Source of the DNA: Pyrenophora tritici-repentis
Taxonomy: Eukaryota > Ascomycota > Dothideomycetes > Pleosporales > Pleosporaceae
Direction: 5' to 3'
Length of the DNA stretch: 64,000 nucleotides
Assembly: GCF_003171515.1 (NCBI RefSeq)
Contig: NC_089396.1
Location: forward strand, 310,001-374,000
Shown: positions 1-11,200 of the stretch, in pieces
Position numbering within the stretch: position 1 is the first letter of the stretch
How the letters are laid out: every line of letters starts with the position of its first letter
Position numbers and translations under genes: made by a program
Notes under the pieces: generated by a model
What the model was told of the DNA's origin: nothing
Database searches by the model: none
What the model saw: only the letters and a program-made list of their open reading frames with translations

Positions 1-1521
1 ACACTGGTCTTGGCTGGTGTGCACCGTAGAGGCTAATGAGGTGGATCTCCAGGGTTTGGTTCTCGAAATGGTTCACGGAGTACTGCTACACCCTCTTGTG
101 AACCTGTTTCCTTTTCCTATCATCTTGGAATCCCTTTCCTGTTTCCTTTTCCACTCATCCTTTGATTTCTCTATTCTGAAATGCGTTCATGAGCGAGGAG
201 TTGGTCGGTATTTACTGCTTGGGAAGCATCTACAACATCGGAGACACGGGATCTACTTTTGGACAGGATGGGTGCCTATGGCTAGATCACATACACATCC
301 GTGTCTCCACAACAATAGTCTCACGAGAGATGCATTGGCGTCAAAGGCGGCTGCCTTGGGCCTGCTTGGGAATTTTCATACTACGATCGGGTCATGGATA
401 TGGTCAGTTCAGATAGTAAAATGATAACATCAACCAAATATGCCTGTTCTTCTCCATTATTCCGGACTGTACGCAATTCACGCAATATTTACGCCATCAC
501 TATGCTGCACGTCGCCTTCATCATCGCCTACTCCGAGGAATGTTGTTTGCATCGCTTACCTTGTGCTACCCGACATAGACCGTTTTCAGCCACAACTGCA
601 TGACGTGTGGCGGCCCAACGCACAGTATCCAACAAGTTCGGCTGTCCTATCACCAAGACAAGCTGACAGCCGCATCAATTTCATTTGCCTGTCAGTATAG
701 TGTCATGGAGCGAATAAACTTGATTAAACGACATCAACGTCACTAGCATATCTGCACCTCCATACTGAATCTAAAAGAAACTCTGGTAATAAAAAAAAGC
801 GCTATTTCCAAAGCTCCCGTGGGCCGAGAACAAGGGAACAAGTTGGTGGTACAATACTGTGGTTGTACTGGAACGCCCAGCCAAGCCTTTAAGCCCGATC
901 CTGCACGTTGCGTTCGGCACTGGCTCCAGCTGCGTCTGCCAACCACCACACACCTGAGCGTCAGCCCCTGTCACCACACCCAACCAGCAAGTTTGTTGGG
1001 TCGCTTTCCGCGTCAACCCGATCGACACCTGTTTCAGTTTCAAGTTTCAGGACTGGGACCGCAGCAAACCTGAGGCGTCGTCAGTGTGGCGGTGGCGTGG
1101 CGGTGGCATGACGCTGGTGTGAGGGCTTGGCATCGCCATCACCCAGAGGTATTTTGACTGCAAAACGTTTCTTTGTTGCTTGCTTGAAAATGGGGTTGTG
1201 ACAACTGTGAGGGTGACTATTACCGTGACGGAATATTGACGATTGTGTTACTCCGGATTATGGCCTCGCTAACGAACTGGCTTGACAGATGTCTAGTCTA
1301 GACTAGTTTTTGTCGTCGACTTATCCTACTCTAGGATACTGCCAATGGCTGGAGTGGCCGATTCGTTCTTGGCCGGGCTAATAAGCACCGACCTTGAACC
1401 CCAGCCACCTGCCTCGTTGCACGTGTCTCCGAGCCGTTCGTTCGCGTTGCCCGTGGCTCTGCGCGACTCAAAAATAGACTAATACTCGTTTTCAGATGTG
1501 GGTCAGCACGTTTCGTGCTTC
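1..1521. other. Left-edge region without a supported gene
   Basis: Only short open frames are present (under 140 codons), on both strands and overlapping one another. None gives a recognisable domain or joins to another through good splice sites. The right part (from about 1100) lies downstream of the Met/Gly-rich gene's stop and presumably holds its 3' UTR. An exon of a gene lying to the left of the window cannot be excluded. Confidence 0.5.
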
Positions 1522-2132
1522 TCAGTATGCCTCGTCGTCATCTGTCTCAACGCGGGGTTGCTTGCCGCCGTCTTGACTGCCCACGGCTTTCCTGTGCGGG
1601 CTGGCGCCAAACTTGTGTGATCTTGGTAGCGAGCAAGAGTCGTTGCTATTGTGTCTTCGGTCACGAGGACCGCCTGGGCAAAGAGTCAGCATGTACGATA
1701 CGAAGGAAAGTCTGATGGGCACCCACCGGGCCGATCGTACGCAGCACCATGTCGCTGGATGCCTGAAGATCGTATTGAAGGACCCGGAGGTCCGAAATCA
1801 AACTCGTCGGATTCGGAGTATGATTGTGCTGCCCTGGTTCCTACACCACCACCGCCTATATGACCGCGCATGATGCCTCGTCCTCCTCTTCCGCGGCCTT
1901 GAGCCATGGCTTGGGCGGCTTGCACTGCCGCCATTGGATCCATGTCTAGACCTCCGCCAAACTGTCGTTGTGCCCCGCCTTCTCTGGCCCCGCGGTGCGA
2001 CATAAAGTTTCGGCGCATACCAGCTTTGTGATTCTGCATGCCTGCTGGCATGACATGTGGACTTGGCATTCCCATGCCCAACGGCCCCATTTCAGAGTTA
2101 TCATCTTCAAATTCTGCCATGCCGCCGCCGCC

Positions 2133-2182
<50 letters not shown>

Positions 2183-3817
2183 TTTGATATTGCATCCCTC
2201 GTCTACTGGTGGGGTCTGGCATGCCAGGTGGCATTCGGCCAGGCATATCTACACCCATGCGATAGCCTTCACCACCCATCATGCCCATCTGTTGAGCTAT
2301 ACGTGGATCCATATGATGCGGACCACCCATCGTAAAAGGACTGGGTCCCATTCCGGGGCCTCCGAATGGGTGTGGTGGTTGCGGGGGAGTTGTTGAGGTA
2401 GGTTGCTGCTGTTGGTGTGCCTTGTTCATGTCATGGAATCGCGAATCGAGCGCATCTAGCAAATCGTCCTTGAGACCTTGGAACGATTCCTTTCGCTTCT
2501 TCTCCTCTTTCTTCTCCTCCTTGCGTTTTTCCTTCTTCGTTTTCTTCTTTTGCTTCTTGCTGTCTTCGCTTCCACTCTCACTCTTCTTACTCTTGTCCTT
2601 TTTACATCCAGAGTGATCTCCACAATCACGGCCTAGATCGTCTCGAAGTATATACCGTATCTCCCCACTCCCATACTCATCACCATCATCTTCAGAATCA
2701 TCATCACTTCCCTTACCCCGATGCGGCCTATCGTGCCGTGCACGGTATAACACACGTTGATTCTTCCGGCAATCACAGCCAGTCGTACATATACATGCAT
2801 CAAGAAACGGATCTCCGTCAATCCACTCCCTTCCCGAAGGCCCAACCCTCTTCTCTGATAACTGTCCCTTGTTCAAGCGCGCCGATGTCTGCGGTTCTGC
2901 ACGCGGACGCTGTCGTTTTGCTTTCTCAGTAGATGCATATGCGCCCATGGGTACGTGTTCGTAGCGCCGTCCGGAGCCCCGGCGCGGTGGTGGCTGTGCT
3001 GGTGGCGCAGTACTGCTACTTGATGTTGAACTAGGCGCAGGCGGAGGCGCAGGCCCCGGGCCGGGGCCGTGGTTGGGACCGGGGTAGCCCGGAGGGTAGG
3101 GGTTGATGTTCGTGTTCATGGCTCCGACGGGTAGGTGTGGCATAGATGGGTGAGTTGTGTAAGCGGGTGGCATACCAAATAGTGGATGTGGCTGCTGCTG
3201 CTGCATCATACCAGGTGGTGGCATCATGTTAGACGGTGGCATCATGCCATTACCCATCATACCCGGTCGTCCTCCTGCCCCTCCTCTCATCATCTCAGGC
3301 GCTGACCTAGGTCTCCCACTTTCATCAAGCCCACGCTCCATATACCCTCTTCTTCCCATCCCTCCTGCTCCTCCATCCATACCCCCCATCCCGCCCCCAG
3401 GACCCCGTCCCATCCCCGGCCCCATCCTCCCACCCCGTGGACTACGACTCGGCATGTCGAGGTCTGCAAGTGTACTCGCGTCACTAGTATGCGTAACCTC
3501 GCTTTCTGATCCCACGCCTCCTCCGTCTCTGCCTCTTCTTGCTACTCCGTGGTGGTGCGGGCCGTATGTGTGAGGTTGAAAATGGGGATGGGGATGGGGA
3601 TGTGGACGCGGTCGGTGGGGGTATGTTGGTGCTGGTGGTGGGAGCTTGCAGGGGAGGAGTTTGGGCTGGACTGTGAATGCTGGGTTGGGGTAAGTAGTGG
3701 ACTTGATTAAAGGTAAAGACGGGGGTAGGTAAGGGACTTACAAGACGGAATAAACACTTTTCCCTGCAAAGTATCGATTTCGAGGAGGGGTGCTGGTGTG
3801 GATGTTGATGCTCCCAT
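1522..3817 (-). CDS. Met/Gly/Pro-rich low-complexity protein, unknown function (3 exons)
   Basis: I join three minus-strand exons: 3742-3817, 1727-3679 and 1522-1673, giving 726 aa. Intron 1 (62 bp) has donor GTAAGT and acceptor CCCAG. Of two possible acceptors, only this one keeps the long frame open. Intron 2 (53 bp) has a perfect GCTGAC branch site before TTTGCCCAG. The protein starts MGASTST, so the second residue is Gly as in N-myristoylated proteins (inference only). It then has a His/Pro-rich stretch, Gly/Met-rich RGG-like blocks, a Cys-rich patch (CICTTGCDC), an acidic strip, and a Lys/Glu-rich helix likely to form a coiled coil. A pure (Met-Gly)n run follows, and the tail ends VETDDDEAY. 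No enzymatic domain is visible. The composition suggests a disordered, possibly nucleic-acid-associated protein, but I do not recognise a family. Confidence 0.72.
2133..2181. repeat. Coding hexanucleotide microsatellite
   Basis: About eight perfect copies of the 6-mer GCCCAT on the plus strand. It lies in frame on the minus strand and encodes the (Met-Gly)n run of the surrounding gene, so length changes by one unit would leave the frame intact. Confidence 0.9.
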
Positions 3818-4567
3818 TTCTGATGTCTAACTCTGTTCCTCTCCTTGTCGACTTGTTTGCGTTCCCGCCACTCCTGCTCTTACTATCTATCTTCTAGCTT
3901 TGAATGCGGGGTTTCCCTCGTACTCTGACTTGATCTTGAACAGACCGAACCCTTTTGTTTGCTCGTTGGGAGTGGTGTGTTACACAAATGTTGTGTTGGC
4001 GGTTTGAGTGCGTGCGTGGTGTTTGTGGGCCGTTACACGGCATGAGCAGTTGTACAGGGTTTGTTTGTTTGGACTTTGACGTAGGTCATGTGTGAAATGG
4101 ATGACTTGGTGGGAGGGGTTGATGATGGGTGGTGGATACGTGGTATGAGAGGAGGAAGATGGGAGGAGTTTTGATGAGGGATGATGGATACATGGTGTAA
4201 GGTAAGGGAGATAGGGGTCGTTTGATGAGGCATGATGGATACATGGGTATGAGAGGAGAGTGTTAAGAGGGGGTTTTGATCACGAAGGAAGTCTGAGTGT
4301 GTGAGTAGAGATGGTATTGTTACATGTAGGACTATCTGGGTATGTGCAGGGTATCGTATGGGGGTATCATATAAAAAGACCAAACGAGATGAGCGGGGCT
4401 CATGTATGAAGCCGTATCCCCACTCAAGAATCCCAGACGCAGGTCAGAATAAGAATGAAAAAGAAAAAAAATCCCACAAACCTCGCAAGGCACCATGGAA
4501 AACCGCAAAACTCCCCGCTTTTCACCCAATAATCAATAAGAAAAATATCCTTCACCACCACCACCTC
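3818..4567. other. Intergenic region between two minus-strand genes
   Basis: This stretch holds the upstream region of the Met/Gly-rich gene and the 3' flank of the gene to the right. Around 4080-4260 there are imperfect tandem copies of a roughly 50-bp G/T-rich block containing GATGGATACATGG-like words. The reading frames across it are low-complexity Ser/Thr/His/Pro strings and I do not believe any is a gene. Confidence 0.45.
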
Positions 4568-7494
4568 TCACAAGTTCCTCGGTCCAACAACTCCCACCTT
4601 CTCAACCAAAATCTCCAATCTATCTCCTCCCCTACCAACAGCATTGAACTGGCTGACCCAGCACTCTGTGGCCTGGCCATCACCCTCCTTGACACTCAGG
4701 CCCTGCAACTTCTCCTGCAGCGCCCTCAATCCCCTCTCCTGGAAGTCTTTGGTCAACGGATTCTTGGGCTCCTCTTCATGGCTCAGGCGGATCTGTAGCG
4801 CAAGCGCAGCGCGGTTGGCAGATGAGAGCGTTGTATAAACGTCAGGGCAGCCAACATGCGAGTGTGATGCCGTACGTATGAGCGCTTCGTCTGTATCCTC
4901 GGGTTTGGCAGCAGCGTCGGCGTCATCGTCGTCGGTATCGTTGTCGCTGCTATCGGCCATCTCGGGGTTGGCGATGATTTTGTACAGGTTCACGGCGTAC
5001 GCAGTGTTGGAAATGACTTTCGCACCGTCCAGATCGTCGACGGTTCGTCCTGCATACTTGGAGGCCTCGTACCGCTTCACGAAGAAGTGGACATGAGTCT
5101 TCTGCGACGGGGAGAAGGGATGCGCATGCGTTAGTGTGTACATTGCACAACCGTTTGCATCGAGCTTGGAGCTCTGCTCTTCGATCGAGGGCCCTGTAGA
5201 TGCGCGCACAGCGTTGTAAACCTTCTTGGCTTGTGCATTGGCGACGTCGATGTCGGTGTCTGTACGGACGCTGATTTCGGTGGTGGTGGCGGTGCTCTCC
5301 TCGTGGGGTGTGGACCAAGTCTTGTGGAAGATGGAGTATTCAAAGTAGGGTTCGGCGGATGGTGTAGGCATAGTGTCTGGAGTAGCAAACCGGACCTGCT
5401 TGACAACTTTGCCCTTTGTGTGTGTTGAGGGGAAAGGGCTTGATGGGCTTGCGCTCTTCTCACTTGCGTCACTTGCAGGATTGCTCTGTTGTTGATCGGA
5501 GTCGCCACTGGATGTGGCAGGAGAAGGTTGACGCATCGCACTCGGTAAGACGGTAGTTTCACCGGTTTTCAGGCCAGGTCCAGAGGCTGCACTCTTTCCA
5601 ACAGGCACGGCTGCATTTTCAATCGGTATCATGTTCGGCACCATGGGAGCAACGGCGACTGATTGTAAGTTTCCTTGGATGAGAGGAACTTCAGGTTTTG
5701 ATGGTGTATCTGTTCCTGCTCTTGAAGGTTCTGCAGAGGACTCTGTCGGCTTCTTGACGGACCCAGCTCTTGAAGGTCCTGCAGAAGACTCTGTCTGTTT
5801 CTTGACAGGCGCAGCTCTTGAAGGTCCCGCGAAAGACTCTATTCCAGCTCTTGAAGGTCCCACAAAAGACTCTGTTTGCCTCTTCACAGCTGGAGCGGTG
5901 CGATCGCCGATCCCACCACTGATCATGTCCACCTTCCGCTTACCAGCTGCTTTTGCGGACAGCTTTGTCGTTAAAGGCTTCTTGACAGCTGGAGCGGTGT
6001 GATCGCCGTTTCCACCACCAATCGTGTCCACCTTCCGCTTACCAGCTGCCTTCGCAGACAACTTCTTCGGTATAGTTTTGGCCGCCGAATCTACCTCGGC
6101 CACGGGCACCGGTTGCTGTCTAGGTCCTGGACTGGGCTTGGGCTTCGGAGACTGGGCTTGGGCTACCTTGAGGCTTGTCGGTTCAGGAGCCCGAAAGGTG
6201 AACGCTGTTTGTGTAGCTAATTTCGGGCTCGCTGTCGGAGCAATCTGGCCTCTAGCTCGTGGCTGAGCTGTGTTTGCAGGTCTTTGGACCACTGTCGAAG
6301 GACTGGGCGGGGTATCTTTTCCTTTGTCGACTGCTTTCTCACGGGAACGGCCTACGGGTTTCTGCTTTGCAGCGCCCAACGTACTGGGAAGAGAGCTTTT
6401 AGGCTGAGCAGTTTTGGGTGGGGGAACCTTTGTAGTAGCATGTCGCGAAGCTTTCTGTGCAGCTCTAGAAGCACTCTCGGTAGCCTTGGGTGTCGGAAGT
6501 CCCCCAAACACTCGAGTGGAAGCTTCCTGAGAGCTGCTACTTGCCATATTCTGAGAAACCGCGATCGATCCCTGGAATGAATTCGCATCTTTTCTGTTTG
6601 CCTGTACTGACACTTGACGTTGGTGCTTGGGTAATAGAGCGGAATGCTGGGTGACGGTAGGAGGAGGAGGTTTTGTCGAAGGCTGCCGCGCCGAATGCTG
6701 GGCGACGGTAGGAAGAGGAGGTTTTGTCGAAGGCTGCCGTGCGGATTTCGATGGCACAGTTGACTTGGATCTAGCACATCTAATGCGCTCCAAAGCCGCA
6801 TTTATGCAGGCTTGGTTAAGTTGCTTAGTCGGGAGAGGTGTGAACTCTGGTAAGAACTTCGGCTCATTCTGCAGCGACACCGGAAGCAGGGAGAAAGGAC
6901 GTTGGGGGGTGACTAGGCTGTTCTGACCTTGCGTATCGTGATTGACGTGGTCCTCTTCCTCATTCTCACTCTCTTCGTCACTCATGACAAAGCCGGCTAT
7001 CAGGTTGGGTCGCTTTACTGTACGAGAAGCGTCCAGTGGGGATGCTGCACGCTTTTTGGTCGATGTCCCATTGTCACCTGCCATTTTTCCGTGAGCTTGA
7101 CGACCAGGTGTTCGCTGAGATTTCTGCTTTAAAGTTGCTGGATGCTTCGAGTGCCCCGAAGAGCTTGCGCGAGCACTTGGTAGTGGTAGTACTGCTGCTA
7201 GGTTAGCTTTCTTTGTATTGCCACTAGAGAGGTAAGTGTACTTTGAGACTCACCTGCTACCGTGCTTTGATGGTGAAGTTGGAGATGCTCAGCAAACGCA
7301 GCGCGGCTGAAGTGATATCTGGGCTCCAGGCCTTCCTTGCCCCAATCACCATTTAGGTTACTCCACTCATTGTTGGGATTGGGAGGAATTTCCTCGGGTT
7401 GCGGGGTACAAAACAACCAAGAAGGCGGTGTGCTGGGCACTGGTGACACACCTATTGAAGCCGAGTCGTGATTCAGGCTCTCGTGGCGTTCCAT
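4568..7494 (-). CDS. Large disordered protein of unknown function (2 exons)
   Basis: Exon 1 is 7254-7494 and exon 2 is 4568-7197, giving 956 aa. The 56-bp intron has donor GTGAGT, branch GCTAAC and acceptor CTAG, and both exons stay in frame through it. The first in-frame ATG of exon 1 (MERHESLNH) was chosen. An internal ATG at 7084 would give a shorter 838-aa form. The middle is Ser/Pro/Ala/Lys-rich with internal repeats: two copies of a KLSAKAAGKRKVD unit, about five copies of a GPSRAG unit, and two of SARQPSTKPP. The last 280 residues look folded, with aromatic residues and an acidic insert (DDDDAD). No catalytic motif is seen. An additional upstream exon is possible (open frame 7669-7857, starting MSSVGVQVP), but I found no convincing donor. 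Confidence 0.68.
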
Positions 7495-8255
7495 GATAGA
7501 CCTGTTTATCGGCTGAGATATGGCACAGGAATCTTCTCCGGAAACGTTGAGATATAGCAATAACTTATAAGTTAGCAACTTGGCCCGCAAATCCCCAGAT
7601 GCTATGGTCTGTATCGCTTCATTCAATGCGCCAAACGAATATAGGGGACGTGCGTTCTACTACGGCAATCATTCGCAACCTTTGACGGAGTCTTGCGGTG
7701 AGAATTGAGGGGTACTTCCAGGCCTTGTTCCGTACATTGCCGATACAAACGAACCTCTGGGTGGCGTATCTTGAACATAGACCATAGTCATGTTGCTTTT
7801 GATACGATCCGCGATAGGTATTATGGCATTGGGTACTTGAACCCCCACAGAAGACATTGCTTCAAAGAGCCTTCTCTATGAGTAATTTGTGAATGATCTC
7901 TTAGGATTCTGCAATATCAATCCAGCTGCTAACATGCAGAGCTTAACGTGCCTGCCTGAGCGCATGCCGGGGCTATCACCTGGGCACGTTGCCCCACAGC
8001 TGCGCATCTCAGTATCATCGATCTTGACACATCATAGCAATCAACCTAGCCAGTTAGACGCATTTGTAGAAGATAATTGGAGTTTCGATCTTTTCGTTCG
8101 AGCCGTTACTCGAATTGGGCTTCAGGGTGAACGTCGGTGATGCAAGATCAGCAGCTTAGTCAGCCAACCCAACCCACCTTTCGAATCTCGAACCCCAAAT
8201 TCATAGCCCACATATGCAAATGTCCGTGCAACTTCGTTCTTGAAGACCCCTAATC
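7495..8255. promoter_or_regulatory. Divergent intergenic region
   Basis: The 5' ends of a minus-strand gene and of the Trm732 gene face each other across about 760 bp, so the region should hold both promoters. A 62-codon minus-strand frame with an ATG lies at 7669-7857 and could be an unplaced 5' exon of the left gene. No conserved element was recognised by eye. Confidence 0.4.
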
Positions 8256-11200
8256 ATGGCACAAGACATGCGCAATGTCTCCGAGGTACCGGTCTCAGAC
8301 AAGGTACTACGAGACCTGGCGAAGAACGTGGCGAAAATCTTGCCCGACTTTGCGGGGAAAGAGCCTGCAATTGGCGTGAAGTAAGGACGCAAAGTCCGTG
8401 AGCGTTGCTTTGATGGCGTCAAAAACTACTAACGCAAATTTAGGGAACTGCATGATATCTTGAATCCAGTACTGGAAACTGCAGATTTGCCGGAATTGGA
8501 AAATAGTCATCGTGCAGCTGCATCCAATGCCCTGTGCGCCATCATCGAGTATTGCGCGGCTTCGGATTCTGACCATGTGCGGGAAGCAATCTTGGACGAC
8601 TCAATATGGTTCAGGATATTCAACATCTACCTTCAAAGATCTGGCGATGCGAAGGGCAAGTCGATGAGGCAAATGCTTTTTGTCCTCTCAAGTGTCATTA
8701 CCAAAGACCAGAGTCCACGCGCTGTCAACCTTCGGAGCCGGTCTACAGCCTCATTCTTGGACATCATCTGTGAACGAGAAGATCGAATCAAGGTTAAACC
8801 AGCTTTGCAGGGTCTTGCCCACTTCTTGCTCCGTGACGTCGTCTCGATCACACAGTTGGTCAAGCTATTCGATGAACGACGAGAGCAATCATCAGAGGAA
8901 GCTAAAGAGCCTGTTACCACGCAAACGGTATTCAAGTCATTTCTGGCCTGGGTCATTCACCATGACACAGCTCTCTCTGCAGGCCACTTGGTCAAAAATT
9001 TCCTAGTGCAGGCTCGCAGACTACCGGACTATGGGGTACAAAATTCCACACAGTCAATCTCGCCTTTCTGGATCGAACCAGTAGTAGAAACTCTGCACGA
9101 CTGGCCGGATCGGATACAGGAGTTCAAAACGCATGTCTTCCCGCACTGTTTCCAACCTGACATCACCGAGTATACCCGTTTTCTCGCATACTTGCGGTTT
9201 GGAGTACATGTTCCGCATAACAGTAACCTACCACCTCAGCTTGCTGGAAATGGTGGGCAGAAGACTTCTCTTGATGAGAATGAAGAGTTTAGCATTCTCC
9301 TAGCAGCCATAGCGACAGGAAAAGAGCTTACTATTGTCAAAGACCGGGATCATAGAGCAGGAAGAGACATTGAAGTTTCTGATGGAGCACTCTACCTACC
9401 AGACGATATCGCAGGAACCTGGATGTCCAATCCAGAACCCGAAGTGCGACTAGCGGGAATGTTTCTTTCGGTGTACTCAACTTCTGTCACGAGAGCCATC
9501 AGCGGCGGTGTCTTGCAAGCACTAAAGCGTAACCTTGTTCATCTACATACCGACACTGATGCGAACTTCCGTCGAGAAGTACACGGATACACACAAAAGC
9601 TTTTTGATCGTTTGAGGGCAAGTACAGCCACACTTGCAAAGTCAAAAACGAAAACTAGTGCCCCTGGGCAAGTACGACTACCTTTTCCCAGGATGGGCTC
9701 TAGCTCAAAGCCAACGGTGATTGGAAGATCGCAAGAGGACCCACTCTGTGAATCCTTGGCATTTTTAGTCTGGTATATACGATTTCTTGAATGGGAGCTA
9801 CGCCCAACTGCATCTTACCAGAGTCGCATCACAGCACTGAGATCACTCACAATTGTTCTACGGTCAGGCGTCGACGCCGGAGTCCCATTTGCTAGTCTTT
9901 CCAAGTCGGCACAAGGACAGCTAAACTGGGCTCATGGAATGCAGATTGGAAGGCCAAAACTTGTACGCTCGCTACTGGATCTTATATCGGACCCTTTCGA
10001 TGACATTAGAGACGAAGCTGTGTCGGTCCTACAGTTATGCTTGGTAGCACTACCGAAAGATGATAGAGGTAGCGTCATGTCAACTATACCGCGCTTCGTA
10101 TCCCGAGCTGAGCATACGATGCTCCAAACAGGTCGGGCAGACCAAGCAGACGGAGTTGCTCGTGCCTACGGGATGATATTCAACTTGGCCAGCAATGACG
10201 CAGTTGAGGTTGCGAATGGACCATTTTCATCCAAGCTAGGACTATTCGAACACCTAAAAAAGCAGCTCAAAGATACACTGGCTGTCGCTCATAGCGATCT
10301 CTCTCAGGCTGTTGACGGCCGGCCTGTACATGGCACCTTTGCTGCGTTACGATACATGGTCGACCAGCCCGACTTCTACGCACTTGTATCAAATGCAACA
10401 GGGGATGATCTCGCGAAATGGAAGCAGCTTCATGGTGAAGTAGTGGTCGGTATCGAGAGTCTCTGGTCATGTGTCTACCATGTTCTTTGCGCGGATGCAC
10501 CGGAAGGCCATGTTCCTGACGAGCTGGAAGACGAGGGCAGTTTGGACACCAAGGAGATCTTGAGCTACTCGTGGAGAGGTCTTAAGGAAGCAAGGTAAGT
10601 AAGCCTGGTTGTATGTGGAATTTGGCTAACAACGAAGCGTGTTATTGCGTACCATCATCTCCAAAGCACCCATAGGCGACAAAGAGAGCGATCTTGTGAC
10701 GCCGCAGCTCTTTCAGAAGTTGGGAAGGCTTTGCTTTACCCAGCTACTGGAACTCCGCCATCGTGGTGCGTTTTCGACAGTATCTCAGACGTTCGCAGTC
10801 TTTTGTCGTCGTTGCTCATCGTCAAACCTCGTATCCCTCCGTGCTCTGCCAGAGATGTGGTACCAGGTATGCAAGGAATTGATTTTCGATGGAATCTATA
10901 CTGACGTGTTCCAGGAAACACTTCGTTCGATCCAGGCCAAGTCAGATGCCATTACCCGAAGATCTGCGGGTATACCAGCAGCCATGTCTGCTCTACTAGC
11001 AGCAGAGCCCCAGCCGGGAGGCAAGCTCTTCCCTCGCGCCATGAAGGATCTTATAGCAGAAACACTTGTTGAAGCTCAGAGTGCCAACATTGAAGAGAGC
11101 CGTCTACCTCAAGTGCACGCACTCAACTGTATCAAGGAAATATTCACTACATCCAAGCTCAGCGTAGCGTCCGAAGCGTACATTGGTCAGGGTCTTGAGC

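Noticed and set aside
1968..2396. Plus-strand frames with long Ala-His or Pro-Cys runs
   Set aside because: Antisense shadows of the minus-strand Met-Gly hexamer repeat.
3505..3740. Apparent frameshift between the start of the Met/Gly-rich gene and its long exon
   Set aside because: It arises only with the first AG acceptor. Using the CCCAG acceptor 25 bases further on gives an intact frame.
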